Shown: positions 34,893 to 43,795 of the stretch, one piece after another | Layout: each line of letters opens with the position of its first letter | How positions within the stretch are numbered: position 1 is the stretch's first letter | Source: Burkholderiaceae bacterium | GTDB taxonomy: Bacteria > Pseudomonadota > Gammaproteobacteria > Burkholderiales > Burkholderiaceae_C | Length of the DNA: 46,272 nucleotides | Reading direction: 5' to 3' | Assembly (NCBI GenBank): GCA_017856435.1 | Contig: JAFMFB010000018.1 | Coordinates: forward strand, 1-46,272 | Translations under genes and position numbers: made by a program | The notes under the pieces: model-generated | The model's input: only the letters and a program-made list of their open reading frames with translations | The model's database searches: none | What the model was told of the DNA's origin: nothing

Positions 34893-36389
34893 TTACGCTT
34901 GGGGTGCTTCATCATTGGTAAACCAATGCTCGCGCGCTTTCATGATGAGCGTCTTGGCCTCATCGTCGGATTGACCGGTAATTTCGGTCAGTTCGTCCAC
35001 TGCAAGGTCTGCCAGATCATCCAAAGTATGGACATCACTTTCAGCCAGCTTGGCGATCAGTTCAGGCGTCAGGCCCTCAAGATCGCGCAGGTCTTGCGAG
35101 GCCTCTTCAACGCTCTCCTCTCTGGCAATTTCCAGTGTGAGCAGGGCGTCCTTGGCGCGAGCGCGCAATTCGTTGACAGTGTCTTCGTCAAAGCTTTCGA
35201 TTTCCAGCATTTCATGAAGCGGCACATAGGCAACTTCCTCCAGACTGGTGAATCCTTCTGCGATGAGAATGTCAGCGATCTCCTCATCCACATCGAGCTT
35301 TTCCATGAAGAGATTACGAATAGCGCCTGATTCGCTGGCCTGCTTTTCAGCCGATTCGGCCGCATCCATGATGTTGATTTTCCAACCGGTCAAATCGGAG
35401 GCCAGGCGGACATTTTGACCGCCGCGACCAATGGCAATGGCGAGATTTTCCTCATCCACAACCACATCCATGGCGTGTTTTTCCTCGTCAACCACAATGG
35501 ACTCGACATTGGCAGGTGCCAGGGCACCAATCACAAACTGCGCCGGATCATCGCTCCACAAGACAATGTCAACCCGTTCACCAGCGAGTTCATTGGTGAC
35601 AGCATTGACTCGGGTTCCACGCACCCCAACGCAGGTGCCAATCGGGTCAACGCGCTTGTCATGCGAAAGAACGGCAATTTTTGCGCGCGAACCGGCATCC
35701 CTGGCGCAAGATTTGATTTCAAGAAGGCCCTGCTCAATTTCGGGAACTTCATGACGAAAGAGTTCAATCATAAATTCAGGCGCTGACCGCGACAGGCTGA
35801 TCGCAGGCCCGCGCTGCTCGGTATTGACTTCCATGATCATCGCGCGAACCCGATCACCGGTCCTCAGGTTTTCTTTGGGAATCATTTCGCCACGGCGAAG
35901 ACGGCCCTCGACACGGCCGTTTTCGACAATCAAATCGCCCTTGTCCATCCGCTTCACAGTTCCGACGAATATTTTTTCTCCACGAGACATGAAATCATTG
36001 AGCAGGGTCTCGCGCTCTGCGTCTCTGATCTTCTGGAGGATGACCTGTTTGGCAGCCATGGCGCCAATGCGTCCGATGGGAACAGACTCCACCGATTCCT
36101 CAATGTATTCGTCAACCTCAATATCCGAAATCTGCTCCTTGGCTTCGAACAGAAGAATTTCCTGGTCTGGAAGCTGCAATCCTGCCTCGTCAGGGACCAC
36201 ATGCCAACGGCGAAAGGTTTCGTACTCACCCGTATCACGATCGATGCTGACGCGAATGTCCACGTCCCCCTCGTAGAGCTTTTTGGTGGCTTGCGCAAGG
36301 GCGGCCTCAACCGCGCTGAACACCACATCTCGTTCAACGTTTTTTTCGCGGGAAATTGCTTCTACCAGCATCAACAGTTCACGATTCAT
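34893..36389 (-). CDS. nusA: Transcription termination/antitermination factor NusA
   Basis: An RNA polymerase-binding factor for pausing, termination and antitermination. The 498 residues from ATG 36389 carry the N-terminal polymerase-binding domain, S1 (about 135-200), two KH domains (about 230-345) and two C-terminal acidic repeats (about 360-490). GGAGG is nine bases before this ATG, which fixes the start although the frame is open to 36413. It lies in the rimP-nusA-infB order usual for Proteobacteria. Confidence 0.96.
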   Translation of the reverse strand: MNRELLMLVEAISREKNVERDVVFSAVEAALAQATKKLYEGDVDIRVSIDRDTGEYETFRRWHVVPDEAGLQLPDQEILLFEAKEQISDIEVDEYIEESVESVPIGRIGAMAAKQVILQKIRDAERETLLNDFMSRGEKIFVGTVKRMDKGDLIVENGRVEGRLRRGEMIPKENLRTGDRVRAMIMEVNTEQRGPAISLSRSAPEFMIELFRHEVPEIEQGLLEIKSCARDAGSRAKIAVLSHDKRVDPIGTCVGVRGTRVNAVTNELAGERVDIVLWSDDPAQFVIGALAPANVESIVVDEEKHAMDVVVDEENLAIAIGRGGQNVRLASDLTGWKINIMDAAESAEKQASESGAIRNLFMEKLDVDEEIADILIAEGFTSLEEVAYVPLHEMLEIESFDEDTVNELRARAKDALLTLEIAREESVEEASQDLRDLEGLTPELIAKLAESDVHTLDDLADLAVDELTEITGQSDDEAKTLIMKAREHWFTNDEAPQA

Positions 36390-36409
36390 GTCTAATTCCT
36401 CCAGATCCC

Positions 36410-37000
36410 TCAATGTTCATTCGCTGCGGCCAATTCGGTGCCACGGCCCTTAAAACTCACGATTGGCGCAAGCCGCGCTTCGCGTAACTCTTCCAGCGCA
36501 AACCCCAGTACCTGCGTGGCAGCGGGCGGGCGCTTTTTGCTCACTCTCTTGCCCGGCATTGATGCCGGCTCATCACGCCAGACAATCTGCCAGTGTGAAA
36601 CGGGTCCGCTTTCTTTTCCATGCTCCAGCGTTCCACGAAACTTTTTCCGGTTGGCATGAACCTGACCAGAAGCTGCGCTACCCATGGGTTGCTTCAATGT
36701 GATATCGATCACCTGGCCGACAAAACGCTCAAAATCTTTCTCATGTCGCAATGGCCGGTCGATGCCGGGGGATGAAACCTCGAGCCTCTTGTAGTCAATG
36801 TTTTCAACTTCAAGGGCATACTGAAGTTGCCGAGTCACCTTTTCGCAGTCCTCGACGGTGACAAATCGCTCGCCAGAAACATTCGGGTCCCAGGGCAGAT
36901 CAATGGTGACACGCAGCAGGCCACCGGCAGAGCGCTCGATCTCCACCAGGTCATAGCCAAGTCCGGTCACGGTCTCGTCAACGATTTGCTGCAGTGCCAC
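36410..37000 (-). CDS. rimP: Ribosome maturation factor RimP
   Basis: Needed for 30S subunit assembly. It has about 196 residues with the family segments [24 protein letters not shown] and [12 protein letters not shown]. An extra basic C-terminal portion ([12 protein letters not shown] to [10 protein letters not shown]) makes it longer than E. coli RimP. No ATG start exists. GTG 37000 has AGGA about six bases upstream; TTG 37006 is the alternative. The gene begins 36 bp after an intrinsic terminator of the preceding operon, so its promoter must overlap that structure or lie before it. Confidence 0.92.
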   Translation of the reverse strand: MALQQIVDETVTGLGYDLVEIERSAGGLLRVTIDLPWDPNVSGERFVTVEDCEKVTRQLQYALEVENIDYKRLEVSSPGIDRPLRHEKDFERFVGQVIDITLKQPMGSAASGQVHANRKKFRGTLEHGKESGPVSHWQIVWRDEPASMPGKRVSKKRPPAATQVLGFALEELREARLAPIVSFKGRGTELAAANEH

Positions 37001-37036
37001 CGTCAATCCTGTTCACCCTAAAAAAAAGAGACCAAT

Positions 37037-37066
37037 AAAAAAGGGCGGTTGGTATCCGCCCTTTTG
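37037..37066 (-). terminator. Strong intrinsic terminator, end of yej operon (or rimP leader attenuator)
   Basis: On the minus strand AAGGGCGG, a seven-base loop and CCGCCCTT form a stable eight-base-pair stem followed by a run of six T. It lies 35 bp after yejF and 37 bp before rimP, both on the minus strand. Confidence 0.85.
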
Positions 37067-37100
37067 GTCAAGATTTACGCGATTGTAACGGATAAATCAG

Positions 37101-38852
37101 CTAAGTGCCTTGATTTTCAAGGGAAAAATCGACCGCAGCTTGTGCCAGAGACTTTGTGTAAGGGTGCCGGGGGCGGTCCAGAATTTCGGCCACCGGACCG
37201 GCTTCAAGCACCAGACCGTCCTTCATGACCAACACTTCATGGGCCATGGCTCTAATTACGTCCACATCGTGGGTTATGAGCAGATAACTTAGTCCCCTCT
37301 CCTTCTGAAGCCCCTGCAAAAGTTGTAAAACCTGTTTTTGTATAGTGACATCCAGGGCGCTGGTTGGCTCATCCAGTACCAGCATCCGTGGCTGAACGAT
37401 CAAGGCGCGGGCAATGGCGATACGCTGACGCTGTCCCCCGGAAAATTCATGGGGGTACCGTGCCAGCAGTCCAGGATTCTGGGAGCTGTCCAGTCCAACC
37501 TCTTGCAGGGCCTTGATGACGCGTTCGCGTCGACTTTCCTGGTCCAGGCCGGGGTGGTGAATGGTCAAGCCCTCACCCACAATTTCCTCAATCGTCAAGC
37601 GGGGTGACAAAGAGGAAAAGGGGTCCTGAAATACCACTTGCAGTGCCCGACGGAGGACCTTGTCGGAGGATATCTGTCCGGTCCAGGATTGACCCGCGAC
37701 CAGCATGTCTCCTGAAAATGGCAACAATCCCAAAACCCCAAGAGCCAGGGTCGATTTGCCGGATCCCGACTCCCCGATCACGCCCAGCGTTCGTCCTTCA
37801 GGAACGCTGAAACTTGCGTCCTGCACAGCAACAAACTCCCCTTTTCGAAACCAGCCCCGAAACCCGGGCAACCCGGTAGGATAGGACACTCTGAGGTGTT
37901 CAACCTTCAACACTGGTAATGAATCAGGTTCAGCAGGGGTGTCAAGCACATCGCGCCTGGGGCGGCTGTCAATCAATTTTTCGGTGTAGGGATGCTTGGG
38001 ATGTGAAAAAACCTCGGCGACTTGGCCCTGCTCGACCAACAAGCCGTTTTCCATGACCAGCACACGGTCTGCAAAGCGGTGGACCAAATTGAGGTCATGG
38101 GTGATCAACAGCACCGCCATGCCGTTTTGCTTTTGCAGACTGGCTAACAATTCAAGAATCTGGCCACGCAAGGAAACATCCAGCGCCGTGGTGGGTTCAT
38201 CGGCCAACAGCAATTTAGGCTGGCAGGCCAATGCCATGGCAATCATGGCCCGCTGACGTTGCCCCCCGCTGAGCTGATGGGGAAACGCACTGGCCCGTCG
38301 TTGCGGCTCGGAAATTCCTGTGGCCGCCAGCAGTTCGATGGCTTTGTTCCAGGCTGCACCTCTGGATAGCCCGAGCTTAAGTTCAACAACTTCGGCAATC
38401 TGATCACCCACACTGAACAATGGGTTCAGCGCTGTCATCGGCTCCTGAAAAATCATGGCGATATCGCGTCCGCGGACGCCTCGCAAAGTTTGTTCCGGCA
38501 GTCCGAGTAGCTCAATCCTGCCCTCTGACCCGTGAAAATTTGCAGTCCCGGTGACCTGAGCGTCATGAAGCAGGCGCAAAAGACTTAGGGCGCTGACTGT
38601 TTTCCCAGATCCTGATTCGCCCACTAGGGCTATTTTTTCTCCCGGAGCGATTGAAAAGTTGATATTTTGGACAACGGATCTACCGGCAAAGGACACCCCA
38701 AGGTCCTTGACTTCAAGCAGGGGTATTAGATTAGTCTGACCTGACCCTGACCCATGCGCCGATTCCTGCGCCGTCACTGGCCTTGATGCTGTCGACTTCG
38801 TGCCATATTGATCATGGATAGTCGCGTTGCCAGGAAGATGAGCCGCAGTCAT
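37101..38852 (-). CDS. yejF: Peptide/microcin C-type ABC importer, double ATPase
   Basis: A 583-residue protein with two ABC ATPase domains in one chain (about 45-290 and 315-575). Each half has Walker A GESGSGKT and the signature SGGQRQR, followed by LLADEPTTALD and LVLDEPTSALD. This fused form is typical of YejF, which powers YejABE. About 40 N-terminal residues are poorly conserved and Ser/Thr/Gly-rich. Its start overlaps the yejE stop by four bases (ATGA). Confidence 0.94.
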   Translation of the reverse strand: MTAAHLPGNATIHDQYGTKSTASRPVTAQESAHGSGSGQTNLIPLLEVKDLGVSFAGRSVVQNINFSIAPGEKIALVGESGSGKTVSALSLLRLLHDAQVTGTANFHGSEGRIELLGLPEQTLRGVRGRDIAMIFQEPMTALNPLFSVGDQIAEVVELKLGLSRGAAWNKAIELLAATGISEPQRRASAFPHQLSGGQRQRAMIAMALACQPKLLLADEPTTALDVSLRGQILELLASLQKQNGMAVLLITHDLNLVHRFADRVLVMENGLLVEQGQVAEVFSHPKHPYTEKLIDSRPRRDVLDTPAEPDSLPVLKVEHLRVSYPTGLPGFRGWFRKGEFVAVQDASFSVPEGRTLGVIGESGSGKSTLALGVLGLLPFSGDMLVAGQSWTGQISSDKVLRRALQVVFQDPFSSLSPRLTIEEIVGEGLTIHHPGLDQESRRERVIKALQEVGLDSSQNPGLLARYPHEFSGGQRQRIAIARALIVQPRMLVLDEPTSALDVTIQKQVLQLLQGLQKERGLSYLLITHDVDVIRAMAHEVLVMKDGLVLEAGPVAEILDRPRHPYTKSLAQAAVDFSLENQGT

Positions 38853-39883
38853 CGGTCGGCCTTTCTAGGGTCAAGCGCATCACGCAGCGCATCCCCCATA
38901 AAGGTCAGCAGGAGCAGCGTGATCACCAGGACCGCGAATGTGGACAGCGAAATCCACCAGGCATCAATATTGTTTTTTCCCTGCGCCAGTAGTTCACCCA
39001 GCGAAGGGGTTCCCGGGGGTACGCCAAGACCCAAAAAATCCAGTGACGTCAGGGCCAGGATGGCAGCACTCATGCGAAATGGCAGGAAGGTGACGACCGG
39101 AGTCAGGCTGTTGGGAAGAATATGACGCCAGATGATCTGCCAATTGCTTAGGCCCAGAGCACGAGCTGCACGAACATAGTCCAGTTGTCGGTTGCGCAGA
39201 AACTCGGCCCTGACATAGTCAGACAAACCCATCCAGCCAAACAGGCTGAGCAGAACCAACAGCAGCGCCACGCTTGGGTCGAACATGGCCGAAAAAATAA
39301 TCAGAAGGTAGAGCTCGGGCATCGAGCCCCAGATTTCGATGAAGCGCTGAAACCAGAGGTCTGTCTTGCCGCCAAAAAATCCCTGGATTGCGCCGGTCAC
39401 GATGCCAAGCAGAACGCCAATTGCAGTCAAAGCCAAGGCGAATAAAACCGAAATACGAAAGCCGTACAGCAATCTGGCTGCAACATCACGGCCTCGGTCG
39501 TCGGTACCCAGCCAATTCTCTGCCGAAGGTGCAGATGGGTTGGGCTCCTTGGCGAAATAATTGATCGTGCTGTGGTGGTACGGATTGAGGGGGTAAATTG
39601 CAAAATTGCCAGGCCGACTGAATTGCTGCTGGATAAAGGGATCGAGGAAATCGGTGGGCGTCTGAAAATCGCCCCCAAAGCTGGTTTCGGGCTGGTTTTT
39701 GATTACCGGCACAGAAAGCTGTCCTTCATAGCGAGCCAGCAAGGGTTTGTCGTTTGAAATCAGTTCGGCGGCAAGGCTGAGAGCGAACAATGTGCAAAAC
39801 AGCAGCAGGCTCCAGTAACCCAGTCGGTTTCGCTTGAAGCGCCGCCAGGCGCGTTGGGAAGGCGATAGCGATAGCGTATTCAA
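38849..39883 (-). CDS. yejE: Peptide ABC transporter permease YejE
   Basis: A 344-residue inner-membrane permease. It has one N-terminal helix, a large periplasmic loop with SNDKPLLARYEG close to E. coli YejE, then five helices with the transport-permease EAA loop (ARALGLSNWQIIWRHILPNS). The start is TTG, fixed by a strong GGAGG six bases upstream and by alignment of the N terminus with E. coli YejE from memory. It lies 114 bp after yejB; that gap holds nothing I can identify. Confidence 0.94.
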   Translation of the reverse strand: MNTLSLSPSQRAWRRFKRNRLGYWSLLLFCTLFALSLAAELISNDKPLLARYEGQLSVPVIKNQPETSFGGDFQTPTDFLDPFIQQQFSRPGNFAIYPLNPYHHSTINYFAKEPNPSAPSAENWLGTDDRGRDVAARLLYGFRISVLFALALTAIGVLLGIVTGAIQGFFGGKTDLWFQRFIEIWGSMPELYLLIIFSAMFDPSVALLLVLLSLFGWMGLSDYVRAEFLRNRQLDYVRAARALGLSNWQIIWRHILPNSLTPVVTFLPFRMSAAILALTSLDFLGLGVPPGTPSLGELLAQGKNNIDAWWISLSTFAVLVITLLLLTFMGDALRDALDPRKADR

Positions 39884-39997
39884 CAGCCGCCTCCACGTAT
39901 GGGTGTTGCCTGCTCCGATCGATGTCCGCCAATTGACCTCCGAGCGCCAGTTCTGACACCTAAAGTGGAAAAGCTGTTGGGGAAGACAAAAAATGGC

Positions 39998-41032
39998 TTA
40001 ATCAAATTTGACACGAGGGTCCACCCATACATAGCAAAGGTCCGAAATGAGCTTGGTCACCAGGCCGATCAGAGTGAAAAGATACAAAGTTCCGAGAACC
40101 ACTGGATAGTCACGCCGCATCACCGATTCGTAGGACAGCAGGCCCAGGCCATCCAGGGAAAAGAGGGTCTCGATGAGGAGTGATCCGGCAAAGAAAGCAC
40201 CGATGAATGCTGCAGGAAAACCGGTCACGATGGGAATCAGGGCGTTACGAAAAACATGCTTGAACAACACTCTTTGTTCACTAAGACCTTTGGCTCGCGC
40301 GGTCAAGACATACTGCTTTCGAATTTCCTCCAGAAAGGAGTTCTTGGTCAGCATGGTGGTAACCGCAAAGGCGCCCAGGACGCTGGCCGTCACCGGCAGT
40401 GCAATGTGCCAGAGGTAGTCGATCATTTTGGCACCCCAGCTCAACGTCTCCCAGTTGCTGGAGGTCAATCCACGCAGCGGGAACCACTGAAGCTGGCCGC
40501 CAAATATCACCAGCAATGCAACACCCAGCACAAAACCTGGTATGGCATAGCCCACAAGTACCAGCAGGCTGGTCACTGTGTCAAAGCGACTTCCGGCGCG
40601 TACCGCCTTGGCAATCCCCAAGGGAATTGAAATCGAATAGCTCAGGAAAAAGGTCCAAAGCCCCAAGCTAATGGAAACCGGAAGCTTCTCCTTGACCAGT
40701 TCCCAGACACTTTTAGGATAAAAGAAACTCTTGCCCAGGTCAAAGCGGGCAAACTGGTTCACCATTTGCCAGAATCGTTCATGCGCGGGTTTGTCAAAAC
40801 CATAAAAAGCGCGAATTTCTGCAATACGCGCTGCATCTACGCCCTGGCGGCCACGGTAGCCAGCCCCGCTGGCAGCTGCACCCTCCCCACCCGTGTCGCG
40901 ACCTTGCAGCTGGGCTACCATTTGCTCGACGGGTCCACCGGGCACGAACTGGATCACCACGAAGGTCAGGAGCAAAATTCCGAACAAGGTGGGGACCATC
41001 AGCAGCAGGCGCTTGAGAATATAGGCGTACAT
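39998..41032 (-). CDS. yejB: Peptide ABC transporter permease YejB
   Basis: A 344-residue permease with six predicted helices. The first, MYAYILKRLLLMVPTLFGIL, is typical of DppB/YejB proteins. The EAA motif region is TARAKGLSEQRVLFKHVFRN, and the C terminus ends with YVWVDPRVKFD. It begins four bases after yejA. It pairs with YejE to form the channel for oligopeptides or microcin C-like compounds. Confidence 0.94.
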   Translation of the reverse strand: MYAYILKRLLLMVPTLFGILLLTFVVIQFVPGGPVEQMVAQLQGRDTGGEGAAASGAGYRGRQGVDAARIAEIRAFYGFDKPAHERFWQMVNQFARFDLGKSFFYPKSVWELVKEKLPVSISLGLWTFFLSYSISIPLGIAKAVRAGSRFDTVTSLLVLVGYAIPGFVLGVALLVIFGGQLQWFPLRGLTSSNWETLSWGAKMIDYLWHIALPVTASVLGAFAVTTMLTKNSFLEEIRKQYVLTARAKGLSEQRVLFKHVFRNALIPIVTGFPAAFIGAFFAGSLLIETLFSLDGLGLLSYESVMRRDYPVVLGTLYLFTLIGLVTKLISDLCYVWVDPRVKFD

Positions 41033-41036
41033 GGTT

Positions 41037-42881
41037 TTACCTGACCTCGGCCCTAACCTTGTCTCGATTGGCTTGTGATGCCCACCAGACTGATGTAATC
41101 CAAGCTTCAGGTTGGTAGTATCGAGGGGTTATCGAAGGTTGATCAAAGCGGCCGGCGCGCCATGCCACTCGATGGACGCTGCCAGTCCAGTGCGGCACTG
41201 CATAGTGGCCATGACGCAGCACTCGATCCAGGGCCTTAAGACGGGCGACCAGTTCAGGACGGGTTCGGGAGGAAATCACTTGCTCGAGCAGCGCATCAAC
41301 GGCCGGATTTTTTAGTCCAATCACATTGCTTGAACCCTCTATGTCGGCGGCACGGGACCCAAACCGTTCAAGCAATTCAGTTCCCGGCGCTTCACTACCC
41401 ACGATCCGATTGCTGATGATTTCAAAGTCAAAGACGTCCAGTCGTTTTTGCAGGATTGCAAAGTCGATCACCTTGTAGTTGACTTGGATGCCCAGCTTTT
41501 CAAGATTTTTGGCATAGGGCGTTACAACCCTTCCCATGGAGCCTGAATTGTCAAGAAATTCAATGGTGAAGGGCTCGCCCTGTGCGTTGCGTAACGCATT
41601 ATCTCGATAGGTCCAACCGGCGGCTGCCAGCAGATCACGGGCGCGGCGCAGGTTGTCACGCAGCGTATGACCTGAGGCAGGATCAAGACTGGTCATGGGA
41701 GGCAAAGGAGCCGGTTGGCTGAACACCTCGGGAGGCAACAGGCGTCGCAACGGCTCGAGCAAAGCTAGCTCGTCAGCATCTGGTAAGCCTTTGGCCTCGA
41801 AATCACTGCCGACAAAATAGCCTCGAACACGGGTGTAGGCATTGTAGAAAAGCTGACGGTTCAGCCATTCGTAATCCATGGCCAGTTCGATTGCTTCTCG
41901 GACCCGAACGTCCTGAAATTTTGGCTTTCTCAAATTGAACAGAAATCCCTGGAAATCACCCGCATTGCCATGTTGCAACTCTTTCTTGATGAGCTTGCCC
42001 TGGTCGAATTGTTTGCCGCTGTAGGCTCGCGCCCATTCCCGGGCAATAAATGCCTGGATGTAATCAAACTCACCCGCTTTAAAGGCTTCAAGCTGTGCGG
42101 TGCTGTCCTTGTAAATCTTGTAAGTGATGCGCTCAAAATTGAACATCCCGCGTCTCACATTCAAACCTTTGGCCCAGTAATCAGCATCGCGCTGATAAGT
42201 GATGTCTTTGCCAAAATTAACCTTGCCGATCCGATACGGGCCAGAGCCAATCGGAATATCCGTAATGATCTGGTCCAGAGGCTTGCCTTGTCCCCAGTCT
42301 CGGCTGAAGACAGGCATACTGCCAGCGATCAGAGGCAACTCGGCATTGGCCCGTTTGAAATCGAAACGTAACTTGCGATCGGCGAGGACGGAGACGCCCT
42401 TGATCTCACCGAAGATCGTCCGATATTGTGGCGCCGCCTCTTTGGATGTCAGTTTGTCAAAGGAATACTTGACATCAGCTGCCAATACTGGCTTGCCGTT
42501 GTGAAAGCGCGCTAACGGATTAAGCGTGAAGGTGGCAGAAAGTTGATCACCAGCCACACTCACATCAGCCGCCAGCAGGCCGTAAGCCGTGGTGGGTTCA
42601 TCCAGTGTACCGGTCAGGAGCGTCTCAAAAATCAGTCCTCCCAGGCCTGGGGGGGCGCTACCCTTCAGAGTAAAAGGGTTGTATTTGTCAAAATTGCTCA
42701 GCCGGGTCGGGGGGACCAGAATGATTTCACCCCCCTTTGGGGCAATTGGGTTGACATAGTCAAAATGGAGAAAATCTGGTGGGTACTTGATGTCGCCGAA
42801 CTGGGCATAGGCATGCGCTGCCAAGGCTGGCCCGTTGACTACCAGCCATAAAACAAAAAAAAGAAACTCACGACACCGCAT
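41037..42881 (-). CDS. yejA: Periplasmic peptide-binding protein YejA (SBP family 5)
   Basis: Extracellular solute-binding protein of the importer, about 614 residues from ATG 42881. The signal peptide is [17 protein letters not shown] with cleavage near ALAAHA. The SBP5 fold follows, with [20 protein letters not shown], the family AYSGKQFD region and a C-terminal [16 protein letters not shown] 42920 is an alternative and would give a longer basic n-region; neither start has a clear ribosome binding site. It is divergent from fabI with about 50 bp between starts. Confidence 0.93.
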   Translation of the reverse strand: MRCREFLFFVLWLVVNGPALAAHAYAQFGDIKYPPDFLHFDYVNPIAPKGGEIILVPPTRLSNFDKYNPFTLKGSAPPGLGGLIFETLLTGTLDEPTTAYGLLAADVSVAGDQLSATFTLNPLARFHNGKPVLAADVKYSFDKLTSKEAAPQYRTIFGEIKGVSVLADRKLRFDFKRANAELPLIAGSMPVFSRDWGQGKPLDQIITDIPIGSGPYRIGKVNFGKDITYQRDADYWAKGLNVRRGMFNFERITYKIYKDSTAQLEAFKAGEFDYIQAFIAREWARAYSGKQFDQGKLIKKELQHGNAGDFQGFLFNLRKPKFQDVRVREAIELAMDYEWLNRQLFYNAYTRVRGYFVGSDFEAKGLPDADELALLEPLRRLLPPEVFSQPAPLPPMTSLDPASGHTLRDNLRRARDLLAAAGWTYRDNALRNAQGEPFTIEFLDNSGSMGRVVTPYAKNLEKLGIQVNYKVIDFAILQKRLDVFDFEIISNRIVGSEAPGTELLERFGSRAADIEGSSNVIGLKNPAVDALLEQVISSRTRPELVARLKALDRVLRHGHYAVPHWTGSVHRVAWRAGRFDQPSITPRYYQPEAWITSVWWASQANRDKVRAEVR

Positions 42882-42932
42882 GCGACAATTCTGCCGGGAT
42901 TTTTTACCAACACTTGCCATACGGGAAAAAAT

Positions 42933-43730
42933 ATGGGCTTTCTGACCGGAAAAAAATTTCTTATCACAGGCGTTCTCAGCAATCGATCGATTGCGTACGG
43001 CATTGCTCAGGCAGCGCATCGAGAGGGTGCCGAATTGGCCTTTAGCTATGTGGGTGAGCGCTTTAAAGGTCGAATTACGGAATTTGCCGCCGAGTTCAAC
43101 TCCAGTCTTGTCTTTGATTGCGATGTCGCTGATGATCAACAAATTGACAAACTATTTGCCGATTTGTCCCAACACTGGCCAAGATTCGACGGGTTTGTAC
43201 ACAGCATCGGTTTTGCACCCCGTGAAGCGATCGCCGGCAATTTTCTGGATGGACTCTCGAGAGAAAATTTCCGTATTGCGCACGACATCAGTGCTTACAG
43301 TTTTCCCGCCATGGCCAAGTCGGCCCTGCCCTACCTGAATGACCGGTCCTCCCTCCTCACGCTGAGTTACCTGGGAGCACTGCGGGCCATTCCCAACTAC
43401 AACACCATGGGCTTGGCAAAAGCCAGTCTTGAGGCCTCAGTGCGCTATCTGGCCCAGGCTGTCGGTAGCCTGCCAGATGGACGCAGCATGCGGGCTAACG
43501 GAATTTCTGCCGGACCCATCAAGACACTGGCGGCCAGTGGCATCAAGGATTTTTCAAAATTATTAAATGTTGTGGCTCAGGCCTCCCCCATCCGTCGCAA
43601 TATCACCATCGAAGATGTCGGTAACGTGGCAGCTTTCTTGCTGAGTGATCTCTCTGCCGGTGTGACTGCCGAAATTACCTATGTGGATGGCGGTTTCAGC
43701 CAGACCGCGATCGCCCTGGTAGAAGCTTGA
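42933..43730 (+). CDS. fabI: Enoyl-[acyl-carrier-protein] reductase (NADH)
   Basis: Last step of each fatty acid elongation cycle. The 265 residues show the FabI-type short-chain dehydrogenase pattern: [13 protein letters not shown] near the N terminus and active-site Y146, Y156 and K163 at the same numbers as in E. coli FabI. G93 in SIGFAP, the position where valine gives triclosan resistance in E. coli, is glycine here, so a triclosan-sensitive enzyme is expected. It is divergent from yejA and convergent with the decarboxylase, with a terminator between. Confidence 0.95.
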   Translation: MGFLTGKKFLITGVLSNRSIAYGIAQAAHREGAELAFSYVGERFKGRITEFAAEFNSSLVFDCDVADDQQIDKLFADLSQHWPRFDGFVHSIGFAPREAIAGNFLDGLSRENFRIAHDISAYSFPAMAKSALPYLNDRSSLLTLSYLGALRAIPNYNTMGLAKASLEASVRYLAQAVGSLPDGRSMRANGISAGPIKTLAASGIKDFSKLLNVVAQASPIRRNITIEDVGNVAAFLLSDLSAGVTAEITYVDGGFSQTAIALVEA

Positions 43731-43753
43731 ATTCATTTCATTATGCAAACAAA

Positions 43754-43776
43754 AAAGCCCCAAGCTTTGGGGCTTT
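43754..43776. terminator. Bidirectional terminator between fabI and decarboxylase
   Basis: AAAGCCCCAA, loop GCT, TTGGGGCTTT forms a ten-base-pair stem. On the minus strand it is followed by six T, a strong terminator for the decarboxylase gene. On the plus strand the T-run is short (GGGGCTTTC) but may still stop fabI transcripts. Confidence 0.85.
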
Positions 43777-43795
43777 CAAACGAATTCAGCGGGAA

